From CALKHT01 sp964511575 (GTDB lineage: Bacteria > Planctomycetota > Phycisphaerae > Phycisphaerales > Phycisphaeraceae): a stretch of DNA of 64,000 nucleotides. Position 1 is the first letter of the stretch. The number at the start of each line of letters is the position of its first letter. The position numbers and the translations under genes were made by a program. The stretch is from contig CAZEFM010000005.1 of assembly GCA_964511575.1 (NCBI GenBank), positions 1 through 64,000 on the forward strand. Reading direction: 5' to 3'. Positions 24,983 through 32,974 of the stretch are shown in pieces. The notes under the pieces are model-generated. The model did no database searches and was not told the DNA's origin. It worked only from the letters and a program-made list of their open reading frames with translations.

Positions 24983-26179
24983 ATGAACACGACAGTTGCC
25001 CCGTTGACGCCCCCGCAACGCATCCTTCTTGGGCCGGGCCCCAGCGATGTGCCGGCACGCGTGCTGCAAGCGCTGGCGGCGCCGACGATCGGCCACCTCG
25101 ACCCGGCGTATCTCAAACTCATGGACGAGACGCGCCGACTGCTGCAGGCCGTGTTTCGCACCAGCAACGACATGACGCTTGCGGTGTCCGGCACGGGCAG
25201 CGCCGGCATGGAGGCGTGCGTGTGCAACCTCATCGAACCGGGCGATGAAATGATCGTGTGTGTCAACGGCGTTTTCGGCACACGCATGCGCGATGTGGCG
25301 CAGCGCTACGGCGCAACGGTGCACAGCATCGAAGCGCCGTGGGGCGAGACCATCGACCCGGCCGATGTTGCCGCGGCACTCAAGGCGCATCCGCGCACGA
25401 AGGTGCTGGGCATCGTGCATGCTGAAACATCGACGGGTGCGCATCAACCGCTCCAGGAGATATCGAAGCTGGTGCACGATGCGGGCGCGCTGCTGCTGGT
25501 GGATGCGGTGACATCGCTGGGCGGGCACGAACTGCTGGTCGATGATTGGGGGATCGATGCGTGCTACAGCGGGACGCAGAAGTGTCTGTCGTGTCCGCCG
25601 GGGTTGGCGCCGGTGACGTTTTCCCCGGCGGCGTGCGAGGCGATGGATCGCCGCAGGTCGAAGGTGACGAGCTGGTACCTGGACATGACGATGATCCGCA
25701 ACTACTGGGGATCGGATCGTGCGTATCACCACACGGCCCCGATCAACATGACCTATGCGCTGCGCGAGGCGCTGGCGATCATCGTGGAAGAGGGGCTTGA
25801 TGCGCGCATCGCGCGGCATGCATTGAACCATCGGGCGCTGCGCGCGGGGCTGGAAGCGATGGGCATGTCGTACATCCCGCAGCGCAGCCTGGCGACCCTC
25901 AACGCAGTTCGCATTCCCGAGGCCATCGACGATGCGACGGTGCGGTCGCGGCTGCTCAACGATTACGGCATCGAGATCGGCGGGGGGCTGGGCGTCTTCA
26001 AGGGCAAGGCGTGGCGCATCGGGTTGATGGGGGCGGCGAGCACTCGGCGGAACGTGACGCTCGTGCTTGCGGCACTGCAGGCGATTCTCGCCGACCTGGG
26101 CGCGACCCTGCCGGGTGACGGCCCATCCGCCGCCGCAGCCGTTTACGCCAATGCGATGCCGACAACGGCGAGCGCTTGA
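24983..26179 (+). CDS. Class V aminotransferase, alanine/serine-glyoxylate type
   Basis: A 398-residue PLP enzyme of the AGT/SPT group: N-terminal LLGPGPSDVPARVLQALAAPTIGHLDP, SGTGSAGMEA, VHAETSTGAHQPLQEI, DAVTSLGGHELLVD, and the PLP lysine Lys200 in SGTQKCLSCPPGLAPVTFS. These enzymes transaminate glyoxylate to glycine with alanine or serine as donor. It is divergent from glcDEF, so it probably removes the glyoxylate they make. Which amino donor is preferred cannot be read from the sequence; AGT, SGT and SPT are equally possible. The C-terminal 25 residues are low-complexity. Confidence 0.92.
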   Translation: MNTTVAPLTPPQRILLGPGPSDVPARVLQALAAPTIGHLDPAYLKLMDETRRLLQAVFRTSNDMTLAVSGTGSAGMEACVCNLIEPGDEMIVCVNGVFGTRMRDVAQRYGATVHSIEAPWGETIDPADVAAALKAHPRTKVLGIVHAETSTGAHQPLQEISKLVHDAGALLLVDAVTSLGGHELLVDDWGIDACYSGTQKCLSCPPGLAPVTFSPAACEAMDRRRSKVTSWYLDMTMIRNYWGSDRAYHHTAPINMTYALREALAIIVEEGLDARIARHALNHRALRAGLEAMGMSYIPQRSLATLNAVRIPEAIDDATVRSRLLNDYGIEIGGGLGVFKGKAWRIGLMGAASTRRNVTLVLAALQAILADLGATLPGDGPSAAAAVYANAMPTTASA

Positions 26180-26230
26180 GCGGAGGCGGCAGGACACGGT
26201 TGTTTCCGGTGGGAGACATCGAGCCTGTCA

Positions 26231-26247
26231 TTTCGCCAAAGGCGAAA
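26231..26247. terminator. Short hairpin between convergent genes
   Basis: TTTCGCC-AAA-GGCGAAA is a perfect 7-bp inverted repeat in the 88 bases between the convergent aminotransferase and RND genes. It lacks a good T-run, so it is a weak candidate bidirectional terminator. Confidence 0.35.
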
Positions 26248-26267
26248 GCGGTGTTGGTTCCCCGTCA

Positions 26268-29147
26268 TCACGCCTTTTGCCGTCGGCTGCGAATCTCCAG
26301 CCATGCGGGCATGAGGATCCAGCACGCCAGCAGGACCATGCCGATCGCCAGGCTCAACGTGATGCCCAGCGAGCGAATGCCCAGGTGTCGTGCCGGAATC
26401 ATGCTGGCAAAGCCGATGATGGCGGTGAGGCTGGTGATGGTGATCGCCTTGCCCGTGCCGCCGGTCAGGCCCAGCGGTCGGCTGACACCATCCTGTCGGA
26501 AGCGGTGGATGATGTGCACCCCCGAGTCCACGCCGATGCCGAACACCAGCGGCAGCACCATGATGTTCGCCGGGTTCAGGTCCAGCCCCATCACCGCCAT
26601 GATACCCAGCGTCCAGATGAAGCCGATCACCACCGGCGCCAGGCTCAGCAGCGCATCCCACACCGAGCCAAAGTCGATCAGCACCAGAATGAACACGGCC
26701 AGCACCGCCAGCGCCCCCGCCAACTGGTAGGAGTCCCAGATCAGGTCGCCCGACTTGTGAAACTGTGGGCTCGCCCCGGTGAGGTTCGGGTCGATCGCTT
26801 CAAGCTGCGTGACGAAGTCGCGAAGGAACTCCGGCTCGAGCGGATCCGTCAATCCATCGGGCAGGTTGGGGTAGATCTCCAGCGCGTACTTGCCCGCTTC
26901 CGGCGCGTGATACATGCCGCGAATCGATTCGGGCAGCGCATCGAGCGTCAGCGGCTGTGTCGACAGGGCAGCGTCGATCTGACGGGCGGAATCCTGCCGC
27001 CACTGCGCCCATGCGGTGCGCAGCCGCTCGATCCGCCGCGTCTGCTCATCGGTCGGCAGCTCGCTGAGCAGCGTGATTGCCCGGCCGATCGCCCGGCTCA
27101 CGCCGTCCATCGCCGCCAACACGTTTTCGGTGGGGCGTTGACGTGCCGGTGCGAGTCGGGCGAAGGTGAAAAAGGCCCGCACCGCCGCCATCTGCTGCAC
27201 CAGTTCGGGTTGCCCTGCCGTGGGAGAGATGGCACCCGGCGCGACCGCGCCCGGCAGCGGCGTCGCAGGCGCATCGGTTGCGGGCGTTGCCGCAGGTGAT
27301 GCCGCCTCCCCGCGCACCGCCGCCGACAGCGCCGGCTCCAGCGTCTGCCGCACCTCGGCGATCATCGCCTTCTTCTCCGCTTCATCGCGCGGAAACAGCA
27401 GCCCCACGCCGCCCACCTCGTCAACAATGTCAAGTTCGCGATACTTCGCCGTCAGTTCCCGCGCCGTCTGCAGATCGTCGACGATGCTCACCGCGAACCA
27501 CAGCGTTCGGCCGCCATCGTTGATCAGCCGCCGCTGCCACTCCACACTGTCCACGCCGTGCGGCAACATGTTGAGCAGGTTGTAGTCGAAGCGAATGTGC
27601 GAAGCGCCGTACAACGCCGCCGCCGTGGCGATACCGATCCCCCCAAGCGTTCGCAGCGGATGTTTGGCGAACGGCATGACCCAACTTTCGCTGAACACGT
27701 GCCAGCGTCGATTGCTGATGGGAAAGATGTGGCGATGCCGGCGCTTGTAACGACGCAGCAGGGCGGGGAAGACGGTCAGCATCGCGATGAGGCAGAGGAT
27801 GATGCCCGCCGCGGCGATCTCGCCCATCTCCGCCAGACCGTTGAACTTCGTGAACGTCATCATCAGAAACGCGGCCGCCGTCGTCACCGCGCCGGTGATC
27901 ATGCCCGGCCCCATGGTCTGGAACGCGTCGCGCATCGCTTCGACGAAGCCCTCGGTCGTGTCCGGCTTGGTGTGACGCACCATCTCCAGACGCGTGGCCA
28001 GGTGAATGCCGAACGCGATGCCCAGCCCCAGCAGAATCACCGCGAACACCACGCTGAGTACCTGCAGATGGCCGATCGCCAGCGTCAGGTACCCGAACGA
28101 CCAGGCGATGCCAACCAGAAGCGAGATCATCGCCATCACCGGCACGCGCCAACTGTGAAACGACATGATCAGCAGAAAAGTGATGACCACCGTCGCGATA
28201 ATGCTCGACACCGTGCCGTCGAACGTGGCGACCTGTGTCTCATCCGCTTCAACGACTTCCACGCCGGTCAGCCCGACCTCCACCCCCGGATGCCGGGCCG
28301 ACACCTCGGCGATGATCGCGCGCGTGGCGGCAATGGCGTTCTCCGCCGCCGAAATCGTGCCCTTTTCCAGCGTCGGCGTGACGCGAATGTAATAGTGTCG
28401 GCCGTTCTCGCTTTGAAAGTACTGCCACTGCGCCGCCGCCTCACCGCCCGCCTGCTGCATCGCCGCCGCGAAGTCGACCGGTTCGTCCGCCGGTGTCGCC
28501 AGCACCGTCGTCATCGCCTCGACCATGCGCCGCAGGTCGCCCAGCCCCGCCACCGCCTGCGTTTCGTCCTCCTGCGACACTTCGGCAAGCCCAGCCGCCT
28601 CCCGCCGAATCTCCGCGTTCACCTGCCCGAACAGCGCCTCGGGCGTGTCGCTGGTGAGCATCATCTGCGACTGGGCGATGTCCGCGAGCTGGCGGCGAAA
28701 ATCCTCCATGTTCATCAGCCGCATCGCGCTGGGGTCCGCATCGTCCGGCCCGAACCGCCAGACCACCTGTTGCGTCGCCTCCGATGCCAGAAGCGTTTCA
28801 CCGAGGTCATCCACCAACGCCCGGGCCCGCGCATCATCGCCCGGCTCCGCCTGCCCGTCGCTGCCCCAGGCATCGACAATCACGATCAGGTCGTTGATCC
28901 CCTCGAAAAGCTCGTTCCACGTGATGAACCGCTGGTTCCAGTCCAACTCACGCGACAGCAGGTCGTTGCGGTCGCTCTGAAACCCCAGCGGCCCGAAGTC
29001 GCCGGGCTTGCCCACCGGCAGCCCGATGACCGTGATGTAGATCGCCGCCGCCGCCAGAAAAAAGGCGATTGCCAACACGATGTACGGATGCCCCGTCACC
29101 GCATCGGACCATTTCCCCAGCACCAGATGTCGCCACCGGTTGAGCAT
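26268..29147 (-). CDS. RND-superfamily exporter, HpnN/MMPL type
   Basis: A 959-residue inner-membrane protein of the RND/MMPL family, closest in layout to the hopanoid-linked HpnN transporters. TM1 (YIVLAIAFFLAAAAIYI) follows a short cytosolic start. Then comes a large periplasmic loop, a first SSD/MMPL membrane bundle (LLGLGIAFGIHLATRLE, GAVTTAAAFLMM), a second TM-loop unit and a second bundle ending LPLVFGIGVDSGVHIIHRF. The second loop is Ala/Pro-rich (about residues 560-600). Likely moves lipids or other hydrophobic molecules to the outer envelope; no hopanoid genes are near. ATG 29147 gives the proper N-terminus; a longer form from 29216 is possible but unsupported. Confidence 0.87.
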   Translation of the reverse strand: MLNRWRHLVLGKWSDAVTGHPYIVLAIAFFLAAAAIYITVIGLPVGKPGDFGPLGFQSDRNDLLSRELDWNQRFITWNELFEGINDLIVIVDAWGSDGQAEPGDDARARALVDDLGETLLASEATQQVVWRFGPDDADPSAMRLMNMEDFRRQLADIAQSQMMLTSDTPEALFGQVNAEIRREAAGLAEVSQEDETQAVAGLGDLRRMVEAMTTVLATPADEPVDFAAAMQQAGGEAAAQWQYFQSENGRHYYIRVTPTLEKGTISAAENAIAATRAIIAEVSARHPGVEVGLTGVEVVEADETQVATFDGTVSSIIATVVITFLLIMSFHSWRVPVMAMISLLVGIAWSFGYLTLAIGHLQVLSVVFAVILLGLGIAFGIHLATRLEMVRHTKPDTTEGFVEAMRDAFQTMGPGMITGAVTTAAAFLMMTFTKFNGLAEMGEIAAAGIILCLIAMLTVFPALLRRYKRRHRHIFPISNRRWHVFSESWVMPFAKHPLRTLGGIGIATAAALYGASHIRFDYNLLNMLPHGVDSVEWQRRLINDGGRTLWFAVSIVDDLQTARELTAKYRELDIVDEVGGVGLLFPRDEAEKKAMIAEVRQTLEPALSAAVRGEAASPAATPATDAPATPLPGAVAPGAISPTAGQPELVQQMAAVRAFFTFARLAPARQRPTENVLAAMDGVSRAIGRAITLLSELPTDEQTRRIERLRTAWAQWRQDSARQIDAALSTQPLTLDALPESIRGMYHAPEAGKYALEIYPNLPDGLTDPLEPEFLRDFVTQLEAIDPNLTGASPQFHKSGDLIWDSYQLAGALAVLAVFILVLIDFGSVWDALLSLAPVVIGFIWTLGIMAVMGLDLNPANIMVLPLVFGIGVDSGVHIIHRFRQDGVSRPLGLTGGTGKAITITSLTAIIGFASMIPARHLGIRSLGITLSLAIGMVLLACWILMPAWLEIRSRRQKA

Positions 29148-29823
29148 AGGAGCAGAATCGTAGGTTTCCGTCAGAAATGAGCAACCACCCATTGCTCCCA
29201 AATGGCCCAGAAGCACGCCCCCTACCCCTAACGCCCGGGAGGGCTGTCGCGGGCGTTACAACCGCTCCACGACCTTGATTCCGCATCTATTTAAGGATAA
29301 AATTAGGAATCATGCTCCGCTTTGGAGGGGACAGACCAATTCGATTGCGGACAGCGGATTTGTTTCGCCTCACGCTTCCCGCCCCTTGCACACTCACCCC
29401 GTGGCCCTCGGCCTTTGGCCCTTCCAAATGTCGCCTTTGTCGTGTTTGTCGTGGGGGTGACATCGCCAAAAAACGCCGGAAACGTTGAAATGAAAGGAGA
29501 TTACGTTCACGCCGCCCGGGTAGACCCCCAGGGGGGGTGACATCGGGCAAAGGCTGGGGCAAGAGGCCGGAGCACGAATGCCAGAGGAGAGATGTCGGAG
29601 GACGGATGCCGGAGGACGCAGGATAAGACGCTTTACGTCCGGTCAATCGGCAATTGGCAACTGGCATTTCTTCGGAATTTCCTGCAACCTCGTTACGCTG
29701 GTGCGTGTAACCATGGATGTGACAGCGCTGCTGCGGCAGAAAACTGTGGGGTCGAGCCTTTCCGTGCGGACGAGAGCGGCACAGGCGGTCAATCCGAACA
29801 TTCCCGGCCGGCGACATAACGCA
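29148..29823. other. 676-base gap with promoters and short repeats
   Basis: Separates the RND gene (minus) from the sigma factor (plus). An AT-rich patch at about 29286-29312 (TTTAAGGATAAAATTAGG) is the likeliest promoter zone for the RND gene. Two identical 13-mers GGGGGTGACATCG occur at 29453-29465 and 29533-29545. Three tandem 14-mers follow (29577-29618). A frame in phase with the sigma factor stays open from 29578 and offers an ATG at 29713, but the extra residues look non-coding. No further gene is seen. Confidence 0.5.
29577..29618. repeat. Three tandem 14-bp repeats, GATGCCGGAGGACG type
   Basis: Copies 2 and 3 (29591-29604, 29605-29618) differ at one position; copy 1 (29577-29590) matches at 10 of 14. 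They lie about 200 bases before the sigma factor start. Confidence 0.6.
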
Positions 29824-30387
29824 ATGGGTGTGGATGATGCCGAATTGGCGCGGCGTGTGGCTCAAAACGATCGTGAGGCCGCAGCGGCGCTCGTCACGCG
29901 CTATCAGGCGTCCCTGCGAACCTTCCTCGGACGCATCTGCACCTGTCAGGAGGCCGCCGACGACCTGGCGCAGGAAACCTTCATCCGCATGCTGCGATAC
30001 GCCCATCGCTACGACGGGCGCTATCCGATGAAGACCTGGCTCTTCACCATCGCCCGACGGCTGCTCATCAACCACCTGCGCGACTCCGGCCGCATGCACC
30101 TCGGCGATGGTTTCGACGCGCAACCATCCGCCCACGCCCGTCCCGATGAACTGGCCAGCCGAAACGACCAGCAGCACTGGACGCGCGGCATGTTGCGACA
30201 GGCGATGGCCGAACTGCCCGAAGCGCAGCGTCAGGTGCTGATGCTCTTTTATCATCAGGATCAGTCGATCGACGAGATCGCCCGGACGATGCAGATGCCC
30301 CATGGCACAGTCAAAAGCCATCTGCACCGGGCCCGTGCCGCGCTGCGGACGTTGCTTGCCCCCCAACGGGAGGCGATGGAACCATGA
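29824..30387 (+). CDS. ECF-family RNA polymerase sigma factor
   Basis: A 187-residue ECF sigma factor. Region 2: AALVTRYQASLRTFLGRI, AADDLAQETFIRMLRYAHRYDG, PMKTWLFTIARRLLINHLRD. Region 4: AELPEAQRQVLMLFYHQDQSIDEIARTMQMPHGTVKSHLHRARAALR, a classic HTH. ATG 29824 gives a normal ECF N-terminus (DAELARRVAQNDREAAAAL). The stop overlaps the start of the membrane protein that follows (ATGA), which probably acts as its anti-sigma factor. ECF factors are often autoregulated, so the repeats upstream may matter. Confidence 0.92.
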   Translation: MGVDDAELARRVAQNDREAAAALVTRYQASLRTFLGRICTCQEAADDLAQETFIRMLRYAHRYDGRYPMKTWLFTIARRLLINHLRDSGRMHLGDGFDAQPSAHARPDELASRNDQQHWTRGMLRQAMAELPEAQRQVLMLFYHQDQSIDEIARTMQMPHGTVKSHLHRARAALRTLLAPQREAMEP

Positions 30388-31022
30388 TCAATCAACCTTC
30401 AGACAAACACGTGAATCACCCACCCCTGTCCCGCCACGATGAACGCTGGGAGGCGTACCGCGATGGCACGCTGTCCGATGAGCAGCGGGCGCGTTTCGAA
30501 GAGTGCCTGGCGCGCGACGAGCAGGCGGCTGACCTCTTTGCCCGGGAGTCGCAATGGCTGGCGATGCTTGGCGAGGATGAGCGCTTCGACGATGCCGATG
30601 CGTTCACCGACCGCGTCGTGGCGCGATGGGCCGAAACGCCGCGCGGCGGTGTGCTCGGCCGAATCGGCCACCGCAAAATGGCGGCCATCGGCATCGCATG
30701 GGCGGCGCTTTTGGCGCTCGTCGTCGGGCTGAGCCAGACCGCCTGGTGGGGCGGCACGACGATGCCCGCCAACACCCACTCGCGTCCTGCGGCTCACCCC
30801 GTCAGCACGCTGCTGGAACACGCCAACCGTCGTTACGACGAACAGGCGATGCGGGTGACACGCATGCTCGACCAGTCGGGCGAACTGATCAATCCGGAAA
30901 CGTTTGTGTACATGCTCGTGGAGCCCGTCTCCCGCGGCCGCTTCACCGCGCCCGTTGCTCCGAACGAAACAACATCGTCCGATGTGCAACCGGTCGCGCC
31001 GAACGACGGTAGCAACAGGTGA
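30384..31022 (+). CDS. Single-pass membrane protein, probable anti-sigma factor
   Basis: A 212-residue protein with a cytosolic N-terminal domain (DERWEAYRDGTLSDEQRARFEECLARDEQAADLFARE, about residues 19-55), one membrane segment (about 99-118) and a C-terminal periplasmic part. The layout and overlap with the ECF gene match anti-sigma factors, but the zinc motif HxxxCxxC of ZAS proteins is absent. The N-terminal helix resembles that of planctomycete FecR-type and DUF-type anti-sigma proteins. Role inferred from layout and context. Confidence 0.72.
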   Translation: MINQPSDKHVNHPPLSRHDERWEAYRDGTLSDEQRARFEECLARDEQAADLFARESQWLAMLGEDERFDDADAFTDRVVARWAETPRGGVLGRIGHRKMAAIGIAWAALLALVVGLSQTAWWGGTTMPANTHSRPAAHPVSTLLEHANRRYDEQAMRVTRMLDQSGELINPETFVYMLVEPVSRGRFTAPVAPNETTSSDVQPVAPNDGSNR

Positions 31023-31065
31023 CTCGCGAGCGACGCAATCAAACGAACCAACGAAAGGCTAACCG

Positions 31066-32595
31066 ATGAAACTGCGCCGAATCAGCGCAATGGTGATGAT
31101 GACCCTGCTGTTGTTGCAGTTGCCTGCCGTGGGGCAGGAGACGGCCCGGCTGGCGCCAGCCAACGCGGGGGTGTATATCGAGATCAACAACCTGGCGGAA
31201 CATCGTGCCGACTGGGAAGAAGACCCGGTGGCGCAGTTGTTCCGCGACCACTTCCCCGAGCCGCCACAGAACGAGGATTGGCAGGCGGTGCAGGATGCGC
31301 TGGGCATGACCAGCGAACAGATCGTCGACACGTACTTCGGCCGGACGGTGGCGCTCATTGGTCGGGAGCCGGGGCCGAACCAGCCGGTGGTGCTCGTCAG
31401 CCGTATTGTGCCTGAGGACGGCGTGCTGGCGCGGGAGGGGCTGCAACTCGTCGAGGGCGAGAAGGTGGGCAACTTCGCCACCTACACCACGCCTGATGGT
31501 CAGACGCGCTTCGCGTTTCACGATGAATGGATGGTGATCAGCAACATCGATCACAACGACTACTTCCGCGATGTGCTGGCACGCGATCCCAATGCGCCGT
31601 CGCTGGCTGAGGATGACACGTTCCTCGCCTGGACGCAGCGTCTGCCCGAGGAACGCACCGGCACCATCTACATGCACAACCCTGCCCGGGGTGAGATTCA
31701 CGTGATGGGCATTGTCAAGCCTCATCGCGACACGACCGTGCATTATGTGGGTTATTCGCCGGGATTCCGTCAGATTTATTCGCGATTGAGCGATGCCGAA
31801 GGCTTCGATTTCGGACCGCTGCCGCGTGGCACGCTGGCCGCATTCACGCTCAACGTGTACGACCCCGAGCCGCGGGCCGGCCGAGGCAACGCGTTCGTCG
31901 ATCAGTTGCTCGCACCGGCGACGCTGCGGGAAGTGATGGCGCAGCTTCAGGCGCCGACCGTGTTCTTCATGGGCGAGGTGCCCGGGCAGCAGCTCGATGA
32001 CAACCCCGGGTTCGCGGTGCCGGCGTTCGGCCTGGCGATCAAGCTGCGTGACGAAAAGGTGGCGGAGGACATCACCCGGGGGTTGAACAACGCGATGATG
32101 ATGGCGGCGATGGCAGCCGCGGCGCAACCGCAGAACCTGCCGCCCCTGACCACCAAACAGGCGACCCATGCCGGCACGCCGTACCAGGTGGTGAACCTCG
32201 GCGAACTGCTGGCGGCGCAATCGAATCGGCCTGAACTGAAGCACATGCAGCTCACCTACGGCCGGGTCAAGGACTGGTACGTGGTGTGCACGCAGGAGAT
32301 GTTTTTCCGCCAGTCGATTTCGGCGCAGCGTGGCGACTTCGCCCCCGCCGATGCCGCCAACGACATGGAGCCGATCGCCCGCGCGTTTGTTCGGCCGACG
32401 GCGCTGGGTACGCACATCATCGGGTTGGCGGAACATCTGCGTGACAACCCGGTGGACCGCGTGACGCCGGACACCTGGGCGAACCTGAAGGTGATGGGTC
32501 AGGCGTTGACGTTCTACAAATCGGTGAACCTGCAATTCCACCGCGCTGCCGACGATGCGATCATCGGCAAGCTGGAAGTCATACGCGAAGACTGA
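31066..32595 (+). CDS. Secreted protein of unknown function, DUF3352-like
   Basis: A 509-residue protein with a clear Sec signal peptide (MKLRRISAMVMMTLLLLQLPAVGQ). The mature part starts ARLAPANAGVYIEINNLAEHRADW, the pattern of DUF3352-type proteins in which the start reports on a solute or lipid-binding beta-rich fold (APANAGVYIEI). It contains many aspartates and a Met/Ala-rich helix (NNAMMMAAMAAAA, about residues 343-355). It is 43 bases after the anti-sigma-like gene and ahead of a terminator, so all three genes form one unit. Function unknown; family placement is tentative. Confidence 0.7.
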   Translation: MKLRRISAMVMMTLLLLQLPAVGQETARLAPANAGVYIEINNLAEHRADWEEDPVAQLFRDHFPEPPQNEDWQAVQDALGMTSEQIVDTYFGRTVALIGREPGPNQPVVLVSRIVPEDGVLAREGLQLVEGEKVGNFATYTTPDGQTRFAFHDEWMVISNIDHNDYFRDVLARDPNAPSLAEDDTFLAWTQRLPEERTGTIYMHNPARGEIHVMGIVKPHRDTTVHYVGYSPGFRQIYSRLSDAEGFDFGPLPRGTLAAFTLNVYDPEPRAGRGNAFVDQLLAPATLREVMAQLQAPTVFFMGEVPGQQLDDNPGFAVPAFGLAIKLRDEKVAEDITRGLNNAMMMAAMAAAAQPQNLPPLTTKQATHAGTPYQVVNLGELLAAQSNRPELKHMQLTYGRVKDWYVVCTQEMFFRQSISAQRGDFAPADAANDMEPIARAFVRPTALGTHIIGLAEHLRDNPVDRVTPDTWANLKVMGQALTFYKSVNLQFHRAADDAIIGKLEVIRED

Positions 32596-32634
32596 GGGGG
32601 GTGGCAGCCTCCGCCGGCTGCCCACTTCGTGTAC

Positions 32635-32659
32635 ACCGCCGGTGAAAGCCGGCGGTTTT
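32635..32659 (+). terminator. Rho-independent terminator
   Basis: ACCGCCGG (32635-32642), loop TGAAAG, CCGGCGGT (32649-32656), then TTTT. It ends the sigma/anti-sigma/secreted-protein transcript and separates it from the leu leader. A second GC hairpin (GGCAGCC/GGCTGCC) stands just before it. Confidence 0.82.
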
Positions 32660-32719
32660 CATTGGTGAAGCCTTTGACCTGGGTTGGAAGGAGGTGATGA
32701 AACGGGCGGCAAAGTGAAG

Positions 32720-32748
32720 TTGACGCCCTCGATGCACGATTTTATGAT
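32720..32748 (+). promoter_or_regulatory. Sigma70-like promoter of the leu leader
   Basis: TTGACG (32720-32725) and TATGAT (32743-32748) are each 5 of 6 to consensus with exactly 17 bases between them. The predicted transcription start (about 32753-32758) falls at or just before the leader ATG, which has no strong Shine-Dalgarno sequence, so the leader mRNA may be leaderless. Confidence 0.65.
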
Positions 32749-32757
32749 GGTGACGCT

Positions 32758-32844
32758 ATGACGAACCGTCTCGCTCTATCTCCGGCTTCCACGCAGCTAA
32801 GCAGCCTTGAGCTTCTTGGCCTGCATCTGGTGCGCCTGGGATAG
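32758..32844 (+). CDS. Leucine-rich leader peptide of leuA (28 residues)
   Basis: ATG to TAG, 28 residues, nine of them leucine (codons 5, 7, 14, 17, 19, 20, 22, 24, 27; CTC, CTA, CTT and CTG used). Leucine at 32 percent is far above the average of about 10 percent, and the codons are concentrated in the second half. The segment LELLGLHLVRLG is the likely control region. It precedes alternative stems and a terminator ahead of leuA, so a role in attenuation, with ribosome stalling when charged tRNA-Leu is short, is the natural reading. Short length is expected for such peptides. Confidence 0.75.
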   Translation: MTNRLALSPASTQLSSLELLGLHLVRLG

Positions 32845-32910
32845 GGCAAACGCGCGATTTTGAGGTTTCCTGTGTCGCCCTGTCCCCCATGCCGGACAGG
32901 GCGTTGTTGT
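32773..32910 (+). promoter_or_regulatory. Candidate leucine transcription attenuator
   Basis: Region 1 GCTCTATCTC (32773-32782, inside the leader peptide) pairs with region 2 GGGATAGGGC (32838-32847, across its stop codon) over 10 bases with two G-U pairs. Region 2 also pairs over 10 bases, one G-U, with region 3 GCCCTGTCCC (32877-32886). Region 3 forms the terminator stem with region 4 (32894-32902). These are the 1:2, 2:3 and 3:4 states of classical attenuation. Stalling at leucine codons 17-22 would leave region 2 free and favour readthrough into leuA; completed translation would cover it. Confidence 0.75.
32877..32910 (+). terminator. Attenuator terminator stem
   Basis: Perfect 9-bp stem GCCCTGTCC (32877-32885) and GGACAGGGC (32894-32902), 8-base loop, followed by GTTGTTGTTT. 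It stands 65 bases before leuA, so it must be bypassed for leuA expression from the promoter at 32720. Confidence 0.78.
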
Positions 32911-32974
32911 TTCAGGGGGATGAACGTAAAAACCGCAGCATCACGGGGAAGTGCCCCGACGTAAGGAACGAATC

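Noticed and set aside
23519..26179. Long plus-strand frame (886 codons) covering the glcD region and running into the aminotransferase
   Set aside because: Only the final 398 codons (from 24983) show aminotransferase motifs; the part before lies antisense to glcD and has shadow composition.
29713..29823. N-terminal extension of the ECF sigma factor from an upstream ATG
   Set aside because: The extra residues have no similarity to sigma factors and the normal ECF N-terminus begins at 29824.
32688..32716. Tiny frame after the strong GGAGG at about 32689 (six codons)
   Set aside because: The purine-rich stretch is only about three bases from its ATG and the frame has no leucine; it lies upstream of the better promoter and leader frame.
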